Source: Rhizobium sp. Pop5
Lineage (GTDB): Bacteria > Pseudomonadota > Alphaproteobacteria > Rhizobiales > Rhizobiaceae
Assembly (NCBI RefSeq): GCF_024721175.1
Contig: NZ_CP099399.1
Coordinates: forward strand, 434,001 to 498,000
Direction: 5' to 3'
Length of the DNA: 64,000 nt
Part shown: in pieces, positions 55,597 through 64,000 of the stretch
How positions within the stretch are numbered: position 1 is the stretch's first letter
Layout of the letters: the number at the start of each line of letters is the position of its first letter
Translations under genes and position numbers: made by a program
The notes under the pieces: generated by a model
What the model saw: the letters and a program-made list of their open reading frames with translations, nothing else
Databases searched by the model: none
What the model was told of the DNA's origin: nothing

Positions 55597-56245
55597 GTCA
55601 CATGTCTCTCAAGGTAGATTGTCTTTCGAATTGCTGGGCGTTGTATCCGCGCATCTGCGAATTGTAAATGAACAACCTTCGGGCAGCACGAACAGGTTGG
55701 GCTGGACCATTTTTTGAGCGGATCGTTCTACTGTTTGATGATCTGCGCGCTTTGCGACGCAACTACGGCTTGTTCACTGAGTTTCCGACGGCCACACGAT
55801 CGAGGTCGACACCGGCGTCTTTAATGCGGCGCGGTAGGTGAAAATTTTTTGCTCCTGTCGTGTCGGGCCTTCCCAAACCTGGACACGCAGAATCACATGA
55901 GTAAAACGTTACGAAACGGCTTGTCATTTCTGCGAGCCGCCGCTATTGGCTGATGCCGAGCTTGATCTAGGCTTTTTGCCAGCTTTCCTACCCGCGTGTC
56001 GGACGGGCCAAAGCCATTGATCTCAGATGGCGGTTTGCTGTTTCGAACGGTAGCGGCGCTCCAAATGGTGTGATTAATAGAAGGGACTATCCGGCCTTAC
56101 TCGGCGGCCAAACTTAAAACACAGGTTGCAACTGACGCCCCGGTGGCCGAGAGAAGCATAGGAAATTGACGCTGCGTGCCGCCTGGGCATCCTCCCAGAC
56201 CAACGAAATTGCTGGCTGCAGAAGAATCCAACGACAGAGGTTAAA
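55597..56245. other. Divergent intergenic region
   Basis: About 650 bp without a convincing gene between the gmd and neuB-like operons. It must hold promoters for both directions. Short frames here have no coding character, and no repeats or terminators stand out. Confidence 0.6.
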
Positions 56246-57274
56246 ATGTTTCGCAAAGATGTTCTCGAAGAATCGCCCTTCGTGATTGCCGAAGTGGGCC
56301 AAAATCATCAGGGAGACCTGGATATCGCCCGGGAATATATTCGAATTTATGCATTCGAAGGCGCGGATGCGATCAAGTTTCAGACGCGCAACAATAGGTA
56401 CCTTTTTTCGGAGGATGCTTATGCGGCTGGCTATGATAGCGAAAATGCTTTTGCAGAAACCTATGGCGCTCATCGAGAGAAGCTCGAGCTAAAGCCGGAA
56501 TGGTTGCCTATTCTGAAGGCTGATTGCGAAAAGCACGGCGTGAAGTTCATGTCGACACCCTTCGACGAGCCAAGTCTCGAGATTCTTCAGCAGATTGATG
56601 TCGACCTGTTGAAAGTGGCTTCGTTCGATCTTGGCAACCTTCCCTTCCTCAATCGAATCGCGAAACTAGGTAAGCCCGTTGTCATGAGCATTGGCGGCGG
56701 CAAGATCGAACAGATTCGGTCCAGCGTCGAGGTAGTGTTGAAGCATCACGATCAGTTGGCCATCCTGCACTGCGTCTCCGAATACCCGTGCGAGTACAAC
56801 CGCCTTGGGCTGGACAATATTGAGGTTCTCATCAAGGAGTTTCCGGATTGTATCGTCGGCTCGTCCGATCACTTCAACGGGACGTTGTCAGGCCCGATTG
56901 CCTACATGAAGGGCGCGCGCGTGTTCGAAAAGCACGTTACCCTCAACCGTGCCTGGAAAGGCACCGACCACAGCTTTGCACTGGAGCCAGACGGCTTCCG
57001 CAAGTTCGTGCGTGACATCAAACGCGTCCGCGCGATGATGCCTCAGAAGCCGGCGGACGAGATCGGCAACGAAAGAGTGTTCAAAAAGCTGGGCAAGTCG
57101 ATCATCGCATATTCGGACATTCGCGTCGGCGAAGAGTTGACCATGGATAAGCTTTCGGGCCGCATTTTCAATACTCATTTCATCCCTGTGCGGGAGAGCA
57201 ACACGGTTCTCGGAAAAACGGTGAAGCGGGATATTGCAAAGGGTGAGCCCATTCAATACTCCGATTTCGGCTGA
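56246..57274 (+). CDS. NeuB-type N-acetylneuraminate synthase family protein
   Basis: 342 residues. A TIM-barrel NeuB domain (FVIAEVGQNHQGDLDIAREYI, KFQTRNNRY, STPFDEPSLEIL, HCVSEYPC, GSSDHFNG, FEKHVTL) and a C-terminal SAF/antifreeze-like domain (about 285-342, SIIAYSDIRVGEELT). It condenses phosphoenolpyruvate with an aldose to make a 2-keto-3-deoxy sugar acid. Which aldose is used is unknown; no NeuC- or LegB/PseB-type genes are visible. First gene of a plus-strand operon. Confidence 0.88.
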   Translation: MFRKDVLEESPFVIAEVGQNHQGDLDIAREYIRIYAFEGADAIKFQTRNNRYLFSEDAYAAGYDSENAFAETYGAHREKLELKPEWLPILKADCEKHGVKFMSTPFDEPSLEILQQIDVDLLKVASFDLGNLPFLNRIAKLGKPVVMSIGGGKIEQIRSSVEVVLKHHDQLAILHCVSEYPCEYNRLGLDNIEVLIKEFPDCIVGSSDHFNGTLSGPIAYMKGARVFEKHVTLNRAWKGTDHSFALEPDGFRKFVRDIKRVRAMMPQKPADEIGNERVFKKLGKSIIAYSDIRVGEELTMDKLSGRIFNTHFIPVRESNTVLGKTVKRDIAKGEPIQYSDFG

Positions 57275-57421
57275 GCTTCCGTTCCGAGGCTTCGAGGGGA
57301 TACGCAGCGAGCCTCGATACGGAACCTCCCCGAAAAACCCAGGGGTTGGCAGATCGGGTAAGGAGAGCGGCGCCCAATCGCTCTCCGCCGGTCAGGCCTG
57401 CATCGAGACGAGGTGGCAATC

Positions 57422-58234
57422 ATGAATGTCGATGGACTTTTTGACGTGAGTGGCGACATCGTCCTTGTAACCGGTGTTTCCGGCCAACTGGGCGGCGAGT
57501 ACGCCAAGGCTTTTCTGGCGCGCAGTGCGCGCGTTGTTGGCCTTGATCTCCGCCCCTCTGCCGGCAGCTTCGCGATGCAGGACGAATACCCCGACAATTT
57601 CATGTTTTGTTCGGCGGATGTGACCAAGAAGGCGTCATTGGAGGAGGCGCTTCATGACGTGACCGGTAGATTCGGTACCCCCACCGTTCTCATCAACAAT
57701 GCCGCTATCGATTCTCCGCCTTCCGCCCCGCCCGAGGAAAACGGGCCGTTCGAAGACTACCCGGAAGCGTCTTGGGACAAGGTTATCGACGTGAACCTCA
57801 AGGGCGTCTATCTCTCATGCCAGGTATTCGGGGCCGAGATGGCCAATGCCGGCAAGGGATCAATCATCAACGTTGCTTCCATTTATGGGCTCGTTTCTCC
57901 CGACCAGAGCCTCTACGAATATCGCCGAAAGCGCGGAGAGGTGTTCTTCAAGCCCGTAGCCTATTCAGCATCGAAATCCGGTATCCTGAATCTGACGCGA
58001 TACTTGGCGACTTATTGGGCGAAGCGCAACGTGCGCGTAAACTCGCTGACGATCGCGGGCGTCTTTAACAGCCAGGAACCCGACTTCCTCGATGTTTACT
58101 GCAGCCGGATCCCTATCGGTCGTATGGCGAGCGTCGATGAATACAACGGCGCTATGTTATTCTTGGCGAGCCCTGCATCCCAATATATGACGGGCTCTAA
58201 TCTCATCATCGACGGCGGCTGGACGGCAATCTGA
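57422..58234 (+). CDS. SDR family oxidoreductase in NeuB operon
   Basis: 270 residues from ATG 57422 (gagg site; a GTG three codons earlier is an alternative). Classical SDR: TGVSGQLGGEYA, NNAAIDS, Ser in VASIYG, and YSASKSGIL, ending LIIDGGWTAI. PtmA-type SDRs occur in some nonulosonic acid loci. It ends 2 bp before the aldehyde dehydrogenase gene. Confidence 0.85.
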   Translation: MNVDGLFDVSGDIVLVTGVSGQLGGEYAKAFLARSARVVGLDLRPSAGSFAMQDEYPDNFMFCSADVTKKASLEEALHDVTGRFGTPTVLINNAAIDSPPSAPPEENGPFEDYPEASWDKVIDVNLKGVYLSCQVFGAEMANAGKGSIINVASIYGLVSPDQSLYEYRRKRGEVFFKPVAYSASKSGILNLTRYLATYWAKRNVRVNSLTIAGVFNSQEPDFLDVYCSRIPIGRMASVDEYNGAMLFLASPASQYMTGSNLIIDGGWTAI

Positions 58235-58236
58235 AC

Positions 58237-59697
58237 ATGACGACGCTTCGCATTCTCAATTGGATCAACGGCCAGGCCAGCCACGCCTCGAGCGAAGGAT
58301 GGCTTGAGAAATTCAATCCGCACAGTGGCGAACTCCTTTATCACGTGGCTGACTCTTCGCAGGATGATGTTGAGCAAGCGATAACCACAGCGCGTTCGGC
58401 GTTCCCAGCGTGGGCGGAGCTTACACCCGTAAAGCGCGGCCAGATTCTGATGGATATCGTCGCCCTGATGAAGCGGCGTTCCGATGAGCTGGCGGAATGC
58501 ATTGCGGTTGAAACCGGCAAGCCTCCCCAGGACGCCAAAGGCGAGACCGGCGGAGCGATCATGCAGGCGGAATATTTCGCGGGCGAGGGTATGCGCCTAT
58601 ACGCCCGGTCGCTCACCTCAGGCACGCCCGGCAAATATAGCCACACCGTGCGCCAGCCTCGTGGCGTAGCTGGCCTGATCGTGCCGGCAAATACGCCGAT
58701 CGCCAACATCGCATGGAAGACTTTTCCGGCACTTATCTGCGGCAATACAGTGGTCCTAAAGGCCGCCGAAGATTCACCACGCATCGCTCAGCTCTTTGCC
58801 GAATTGACTAAGGAGGCAGGGTTGCCTGACGGCGTATTCAACGTCGTGCATGGACGCGGCGAGCCGGCTGGCTCGACGTTGGTCACAGACGAACGGGTCG
58901 GCATCATCAGCTTCACAGGCTCAACCGGAGTAGGCCGCAGGATTGCGGAAGTCGCCGGTAGGCGACTCGCCCGTGTTTCTCTTGAACTGGGCGGCAAGAA
59001 CCCCTTTGTTGTCTGTGACGACGCAGATCTCGATCAGGCGGTGCACTGGGCGGCGTTGTCGGCCTTCAGCAATGCCGGCCAACGCTGCGCCGCCGGGAGC
59101 CGCATGCTGGTTTTTAGATCCGTCTACGACGAGTTTCGGAGCCGATTGGCCGCCAAGGCCAAAGGCCTCACGCTCGGCGTTGCCGCCGGATGCGATCTCG
59201 GACCGCTCGTTAGCCTTCGTCAGCAACAGTCTGTGCTTTCCGCCATCGAGCGCGCAAAGGGGCAGGGCGGCCAGGTGCTTTGTGGGGGACGCGCACCGGA
59301 CGCACCGGAGTTGGCCGCTGGCTACTACGTCGAACCCACTGTCATCGATGGTCTTGCTACCACCTCGGAGCTCAGCTGCAAGGAAGTCTTCGGTCCGGTG
59401 ACAACACTTCACCCTGTTGACAGCATGTCGGAGGCTTTGGACGTGGCAAATGCCACAGAATACGGATTGACCGCTGCTGTGCACACCAGCAACGTCGATC
59501 GTGCGATGTGGTTTGCTCAAAGGGTCAGGGCCGGCGTCGCGAACGTCAATATGGGCACTTACGGAAGCGAGCCGCACATGCCGTTCGGAGGCTTTGGATC
59601 GTCTGGGAATGGCACGCGCGAGCCTGGGGTCGAGGCACTTGATGTGTATTCGGAACTGAAAAACATCTCCTTCCTGGTCCGCACGGGAATGCTCTGA
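58237..59697 (+). CDS. Aldehyde dehydrogenase in NeuB operon
   Basis: 486 residues with all class motifs: LELGGKNPFVVCDDA (catalytic Glu), NAGQRCAAGSRM (catalytic Cys), and EVFGPVTTLH. It oxidises an aldehyde to an acid with NAD(P). An ALDH is not part of standard sialic, legionaminic or pseudaminic acid pathways. The tight spacing on both sides (2 bp) shows that it belongs to the operon. Confidence 0.88.
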   Translation: MTTLRILNWINGQASHASSEGWLEKFNPHSGELLYHVADSSQDDVEQAITTARSAFPAWAELTPVKRGQILMDIVALMKRRSDELAECIAVETGKPPQDAKGETGGAIMQAEYFAGEGMRLYARSLTSGTPGKYSHTVRQPRGVAGLIVPANTPIANIAWKTFPALICGNTVVLKAAEDSPRIAQLFAELTKEAGLPDGVFNVVHGRGEPAGSTLVTDERVGIISFTGSTGVGRRIAEVAGRRLARVSLELGGKNPFVVCDDADLDQAVHWAALSAFSNAGQRCAAGSRMLVFRSVYDEFRSRLAAKAKGLTLGVAAGCDLGPLVSLRQQQSVLSAIERAKGQGGQVLCGGRAPDAPELAAGYYVEPTVIDGLATTSELSCKEVFGPVTTLHPVDSMSEALDVANATEYGLTAAVHTSNVDRAMWFAQRVRAGVANVNMGTYGSEPHMPFGGFGSSGNGTREPGVEALDVYSELKNISFLVRTGML

Positions 59698-59699
59698 TC

Positions 59700-60470
59700 A
59701 TGACGACGAAGCCGCGCTCTGTTGCTTTTATTCCTGCGCGCTCTGGTTCGAAGCGCGTACCTAACAAGAATATCCGGCCTCTGGCCGAACACCCCATGAT
59801 CGCCTATTCGATCCGCGCTGCGATCGACAGCGGTGTTTTTGATGCCGTTATCTGCGCAACAGACAGCGAGATCTATGCGGACATCGCCCGCCATTATGGC
59901 GCCGAAGTGCCGTTTTTGCGTGCGGCGGAAATCTCTTCCGACAAGTCTCCGGACATCGAATGGGTGGTTTGGATGTTGGATCAGCTCCGTGCCGAGGGAC
60001 GCGAGTTCGACGTATTCAGCATCTTGCGCCCTACGAGCCCGTTTCGTCTTCCAGAGACAATCCAGCGTGCATGGCAGTGCTTCATGGCGGACCCAAGAGC
60101 AGATTCCCTTCGCGCCATCGAAAAATGCAAACAGCATCCGGGAAAGATGTGGGTCATACGTGAGAACAGGATGCTCCCTCTAATCCCATTTAGCATTGGC
60201 ACGACCCCATGGCATAGCAGCCAGTATGCTGCTCTGCCCGAGGTCTATGCACAGGATGCCAGCCTCGAGATTGCTTGGTCACGCGTCCCGCTCGAAAGCA
60301 ACAGTATTGCGGGCGAGTCAATCATTCCATTCGTCAGCCAGGGATACGAAGGCTTCGATATCAACGAACCGGAAGACTGGTGGATGGCAGAGCGACTGCT
60401 GGCGACGCGATCGGCAGCTCTTCCAAATATCTCAATCAACCCCTATAACCTATTGAATAGACCGGAGTAA
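59700..60470 (+). CDS. CMP-sugar synthetase (NeuA-like)
   Basis: 256 residues of the acylneuraminate cytidylyltransferase family: AFIPARSGSKRVPNKNIRPL near the N-terminus, ATDSEIYADIARHYGAEVPF, RPTSPFR, and FDINEPEDW near the C-terminus. It would activate the NeuB product with CTP. It starts 2 bp after the aldehyde dehydrogenase stop. Confidence 0.88.
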   Translation: MTTKPRSVAFIPARSGSKRVPNKNIRPLAEHPMIAYSIRAAIDSGVFDAVICATDSEIYADIARHYGAEVPFLRAAEISSDKSPDIEWVVWMLDQLRAEGREFDVFSILRPTSPFRLPETIQRAWQCFMADPRADSLRAIEKCKQHPGKMWVIRENRMLPLIPFSIGTTPWHSSQYAALPEVYAQDASLEIAWSRVPLESNSIAGESIIPFVSQGYEGFDINEPEDWWMAERLLATRSAALPNISINPYNLLNRPE

Positions 60471-60473
60471 GTC

Positions 60474-62396
60474 GTGGGCGATCTCGTAGGACAAGCGGTA
60501 GAAGGCACCCTTTACTACCTGCCGTATAAGGAGTTTCAGCGGGTACGTGCGATTAATACCTCTCGCGAACAGAGAGCCGCTCTCTTTTCTGATATGTGCC
60601 GTCTGAATGCTCTCTACATGATCGGTCGCGCCGGCTCCGGTCATATCGGTAGTAGTTTCAGCAGTCTCGATATCGTTAGCTGGCTTCTTCTCGAAGAAAT
60701 GACGGGCGATGACGTCTATTTCAGCTCCAAGGGACACGATGCGCCAGGCTACTACGCGGCACTGATTGGCGCCGGTAAGCTCGATTTCGAACTTATCCAC
60801 AAACTTCGCCAGATAGATGGTCTGCCGGGCCATCCCGATGTTGGCACCCCGGGGATGGTGACAAATACCGGCTCGCTCGGCATGGGTGTCTCCAAGGCCA
60901 AGGGCATGGTGATTGCGAACAGGATGAACAACCGCGTGGGGCGCATCTTCGTGATGACGGGCGACGGCGAGCTTCAAGAAGGCCAGTTCTGGGAATCCCT
61001 GGTCTCGGCAGCCAATTTTGGGCTGCAGGAGATTACGGTCATCATCGATCACAACAAGCTGCAGTCAGACACTTTCGTGAAGAACGTGTCTGATCTTGGT
61101 GACCTTGAGGCAAAGCTCGGGGCGTTTGGATGGTGTGTCGCTCGCTGTGACGGAAACGATATTGCTGCTTTTGCCGCCACGTTGAACTCCATCCAAGACG
61201 ACCCGCGTCCGAAGGTTATCGTTGCCGATACCGTCAAGGGCAAGGGCGTCTCCTTCATGGAGCATACGTCGCTGGATTCCGACGTGGCCATGTACCGCTT
61301 CCACAGCGGCGCGCCTGATGCGAGTAGCTACCGCGCTGCCGCGCAGGAAATCATGGATCGTCTGCAAGCCAATCTGAGCGGCGCCGGTATCACCGGGCTG
61401 GAGTTTGAAACGCTGGAACGGCCCGCATCCGCGGCCCCGTCGGAAAAGGCTCAGCGCCTCGTTGCCGCCTACAGCAAGGCTCTGATCGCACAGGCTGAGA
61501 AGCATTCGAACCTCGTTGCCCTTGACGCAGACCTGGTGCTGGATACCGGCCTCATCCCATTCCGCGAGCAGTTTCCCGATCGATTTATCGAATGCGGTAT
61601 CGCCGAACAGGATATGGTTTCCACAGCCGGCGGCATGGCGCTGAACGGCTTGCTGCCGATCGTCCACTCATTCGCGTGCTTCCTGTCAACGCGGCCAAAT
61701 GAGCAGATCTACAACAACGCCACGGAAAAGACGAAGATCATCTATGTCGGCTCTCTTGCAGGTGTCGTTCCCGGCGGCCCGGGGCACTCGCATCAATCCG
61801 TTCGAGATATCTCGGCGCTGGCAGCCATGCCTGGGATGGCGCTGGTAGAGCCGTCTTGCGATGCGGAGGTCGGTCTGCTTTTGGATTGGTGCGTGAACGA
61901 AGCGCCTGGCAGCAGCTACATCCGGCTGATATCAGTACCTTGGGAAGTCCCGTACTCACTTCCGGCCGACTATCGGCCAATAAAAGGCCGGGGTCTCACT
62001 CTCACAGAAGGTGAAGACGTCGCCATCATCGCTTACGGCCCGGTGCTCCTGAGCAATGCGATCGCCGCCTCAAAAATGCTCGCTGAAAAGCACGGTGTCA
62101 GTGCCAGAGTCATCAATTTGCCCTGGCTCAATCACGTAGACGCGAAATGGCTGCGATCGGCAGTTTCAGGATGCAGTGCGGTAGTCTCGCTTGACAATCA
62201 TTATCTGGTAGGCGGACAGGGTGATGCAATTGCCAGGGCGATGGTGCAGACGGGCTGTAGCGTGCCGGTAATTTGCTTGGGCGTAGGTGATATCCCTCCC
62301 AGTGGGACAAATGCCCAGGTTCTTGACGCATTGGGCCTCGATGCAATAGCCATCGCTGTGGCTGTCGCGGCAATATCGACCAAGGCAGGGTCATAG
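60474..62396 (+). CDS. Transketolase-like enzyme in NeuB operon
   Basis: 640 residues starting at GTG 60474, 3 bp after the CMP-sugar synthetase. It carries both transketolase halves in one chain: ThDP-binding GSGHIGSSFSSLDI, GDGELQEGQFWESL and the Pyr domain with GIAEQDMVSTAGGMAL (catalytic Glu), then HSHQSVRDISALAAMPG. It moves two-carbon units between sugars. In an operon of this kind it is probably dedicated to making or reshaping the aldose for the NeuB-type enzyme and not a pentose-phosphate housekeeping copy. The two halves are often separate genes in sugar loci; here they are fused. Confidence 0.87.
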   Translation: MGDLVGQAVEGTLYYLPYKEFQRVRAINTSREQRAALFSDMCRLNALYMIGRAGSGHIGSSFSSLDIVSWLLLEEMTGDDVYFSSKGHDAPGYYAALIGAGKLDFELIHKLRQIDGLPGHPDVGTPGMVTNTGSLGMGVSKAKGMVIANRMNNRVGRIFVMTGDGELQEGQFWESLVSAANFGLQEITVIIDHNKLQSDTFVKNVSDLGDLEAKLGAFGWCVARCDGNDIAAFAATLNSIQDDPRPKVIVADTVKGKGVSFMEHTSLDSDVAMYRFHSGAPDASSYRAAAQEIMDRLQANLSGAGITGLEFETLERPASAAPSEKAQRLVAAYSKALIAQAEKHSNLVALDADLVLDTGLIPFREQFPDRFIECGIAEQDMVSTAGGMALNGLLPIVHSFACFLSTRPNEQIYNNATEKTKIIYVGSLAGVVPGGPGHSHQSVRDISALAAMPGMALVEPSCDAEVGLLLDWCVNEAPGSSYIRLISVPWEVPYSLPADYRPIKGRGLTLTEGEDVAIIAYGPVLLSNAIAASKMLAEKHGVSARVINLPWLNHVDAKWLRSAVSGCSAVVSLDNHYLVGGQGDAIARAMVQTGCSVPVICLGVGDIPPSGTNAQVLDALGLDAIAIAVAVAAISTKAGS

Positions 62397-62506
62397 CTTA
62401 TCGTCGTAGTTCGCTCATCTGCCACCGTCGCAGGCGCGGTCGATCGGGAAAATTAAACGGGTGACACAGGGTGTGGGTTTGCTGCACCGCTCGCGGATTG
62501 GTTTGA

Positions 62507-63478
62507 ATGACTTCAAAAAAAGCTCTGATTTGCGGCATCTCCGGGCAAGACGGCACGCTTTTGGCTGATCTGTTACTGCGTGAGGGCTACGAGGTTATAG
62601 GCACCTCGCGAGACGCAGCGACGGCATCGTTTCGCAATCTTGAGCGACTTGAACTAAGGGATCGCTTAAAACTCGTCTCCATGGCGCCAACGGATTTTCG
62701 AAGCGTGCTCCAGACGTTATCTCGATCCCACCCCCATGAGATTTACAACCTCGCGGGACAGAGTTCTGTCGGCTTGTCTTTTGAGCAACCGGTCGAAACG
62801 ATGGAGAGTATCGTTTTCGGAACTTTGCATATCCTGGAAGCCATCCGATTCCTCGGCCTGGATACGCGCTTTTATAATGCGGGTTCGAGCGAATGTTTCG
62901 GCAATACCGGCGGACATCCGGCTGATGAGAACACGCCTTTTCGTCCCCGCAGCCCTTACGCAGTGGCCAAGGCTGCTGCTCAGTGGGAGGTAGCCAACTA
63001 CCGGGAGTCCTACGGGCAGTTTGCATGCACAGGCATACTGTTCAACCATGAATCACCATTCCGGCCCGAGCGCTTTGTCACAAAGAAGATTGTCTCTACA
63101 GCTTGCAAAATTTCCCGAGGTTCGAAACAAAAACTGAGGCTTGGCAACATAGACATTACAAGAGACTGGGGCTGGGCACCTGAGTATGTTCAAGCTATGT
63201 GGCTAATGCTTCAGCAAGACATCCCTGACGACTATGTAATCGCGACAGGTCAAAGCCATAGCCTCGAAGAGTTTCTGGACAAGACGTTTCGCCGACTTGG
63301 GTTGAAATGGAAAGAACATGTGGAAACGTCTGCTGAGTTCAGGCGCCCCTCAGACATTGCAGAAGGCCACGCCAACCCCGCAAAAGCGAGAGCGCAATTG
63401 GGCTGGACTTCGAAGTTGAGTCTGGATGACATCATCGATCGGCTCGTGTCTCACGAGCTTTCGTCTGCATCACAGTGA
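62507..63478 (+). CDS. GMD-like NDP-sugar dehydratase/epimerase
   Basis: 323 residues, an extended SDR close to GDP-mannose 4,6-dehydratases: GISGQDGTLLADLLLREGY, GSSECFG, YAVAKAAAQWEVANYRE, FNHESPFRPERFVTKKI. It is about 37 residues shorter than Gmd at 54514 and diverges in the C-terminal half. It may act on another NDP sugar or with different timing. Separated from the transketolase by 110 bp. Confidence 0.85.
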   Translation: MTSKKALICGISGQDGTLLADLLLREGYEVIGTSRDAATASFRNLERLELRDRLKLVSMAPTDFRSVLQTLSRSHPHEIYNLAGQSSVGLSFEQPVETMESIVFGTLHILEAIRFLGLDTRFYNAGSSECFGNTGGHPADENTPFRPRSPYAVAKAAAQWEVANYRESYGQFACTGILFNHESPFRPERFVTKKIVSTACKISRGSKQKLRLGNIDITRDWGWAPEYVQAMWLMLQQDIPDDYVIATGQSHSLEEFLDKTFRRLGLKWKEHVETSAEFRRPSDIAEGHANPAKARAQLGWTSKLSLDDIIDRLVSHELSSASQ

Positions 63479-63488
63479 GTTCGCATAC

Positions 63489-64000
63489 ATGATCACACGT
63501 TTTCTCTCTCGCTCTCGCCGATATCTCAGCCGTCTTAGTCATACCGCACGCAGCGACTCAGGCCCTGACGGCGAACTTGGCTGGCCGCATCTCGTCGTCA
63601 CGACGAAGCTTTGGAAACGCGCGCTGACCGAAACAAAGAAGGGCGACGTTGTTCTGATCGCTACAACGGTCAGTGGCTTCTATGCCGGTGTGTTGGTTGA
63701 AAGCCTCCTGGGAATTGCACTGACGCTTCGCGGAGCCCGTGTGCACTATTTGGTTTGCGACGCGCAGATGCCTACCTGCCTGCAGGTTCATCAAGGCAAG
63801 ATCGAGAGCGTCGACATCGTCACAGACTATAAGATGAAGGAAAAAGTCTGCCCTGGCTGTATTAAAAGAGGTGCAAAGCTTCTCGAACCACTTGGCCTTC
63901 CGGTCATCCGATATAGCGATCATCTTTCCTCGAGCAGGGCCCGCGAACTGCGCGATCTCGCTAATATGATTGATGTCGGCGAGATACCGGACTACATGCA
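63489..64000 (+). CDS. Cysteine-rich surface-polysaccharide protein (3' partial)
   Basis: Open from ATG 63489 (10 bp after the previous stop) to the window end, so only about 170 residues are visible. After a basic, Ser/Arg-rich start it has GDVVLIATTVSGFYAGVLVESLLGIAL and cysteine pairs (VCDAQMPTCLQ, KVCPGC) that recall metal-binding proteins found in nonulosonate and capsule loci. The family is not firmly recognised. Being last visible in the operon, it may be a glycosyltransferase or sugar-tailoring enzyme. Confidence 0.6.
   Translation, partial: MITRFLSRSRRYLSRLSHTARSDSGPDGELGWPHLVVTTKLWKRALTETKKGDVVLIATTVSGFYAGVLVESLLGIALTLRGARVHYLVCDAQMPTCLQVHQGKIESVDIVTDYKMKEKVCPGCIKRGAKLLEPLGLPVIRYSDHLSSSRARELRDLANMIDVGEIPDYM

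Noticed and set aside
56055..56075. ops/JUMPstart-like sequence (acggtagcgg) before the neuB-like operon
   Set aside because: Only a partial match, and RfaH-type control is not expected in Rhizobium.
1..64000. CRISPR arrays
   Set aside because: The only regular repeats are the long coding repeats of the RTX gene; no short repeat-spacer pattern or cas gene was seen.

Overview
The window looks like an alphaproteobacterial, Rhizobium leguminosarum/etli-type chromosome. The supporting signs are a RirA-type iron regulator with an iron-responsive operator, a DppABCDF dipeptide/5-aminolevulinate transporter, a CoA-acylating methylmalonate-semialdehyde dehydrogenase, a PdhS-like kinase of the DivK network, a phasin, a tRNA-His with A73 and no G-1, and a Ti-type TraA relaxase.

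Layout. (1) 1-2726: the 3' end of a large RTX-type secreted protein made of near-identical repeats. (2) 2766-8777: an insertion-sequence nest. An IS66 element has an exact 8-bp target duplication, and a 2.58-kb serine-recombinase element sits inside its tnpC. A decayed IS5-family copy follows. (3) 8899-13590: PdhS-like histidine kinase, phasin and tRNA-His(GTG). (4) 13601 to about 34070: an accessory block directly downstream of tRNA-His. It holds a broken IS481-family element, remnants of an MNT/HEPN gene, an orphan 1546-residue traA, an intact MNT/HEPN gene, and an 11.7-kb metabolic cluster. The cluster has a PotABCD-like ABC transporter, an alpha-oxoamine synthase, a class III aminotransferase, a ThDP enzyme, an SDR and a frameshifted GntR regulator, and is bracketed by two 227-residue OmpR-like proteins with degenerate receiver domains. 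(5) 34.1-49.9 kb, core-like: DUF4174 protein, LysR, ABM monooxygenase, mmsA, rirA, dppABCDF, gluconokinase, D-amino-acid dehydrogenase-like oxidase, type III PKS plus ICMT-like methyltransferase, a TPR protein and an ECF sigma/anti-sigma pair. (6) 49.9-64 kb: surface-polysaccharide precursor genes. rfbC-rfbB-rfbD-rfbA and gmd-fcl lie on the minus strand. Divergent from them is a plus-strand operon with a NeuB-type synthase, SDR, aldehyde dehydrogenase, CMP-sugar synthetase, transketolase, a second GMD-like enzyme and a cysteine-rich protein cut off by the window end.

The two best candidates for undescribed biology are the 22.1-33.7 kb cluster and the 56.2-64 kb operon. In the first, the GntR-type palindrome with core TGTTGYAACA recurs before several units, which suggests one regulon for uptake and conversion of an aminated compound. 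In the second, the pairing of transketolase and aldehyde dehydrogenase with NeuB/NeuA-type enzymes does not match the textbook sialic, legionaminic or pseudaminic acid routes. All functions are read from sequence motifs; no searches were run.
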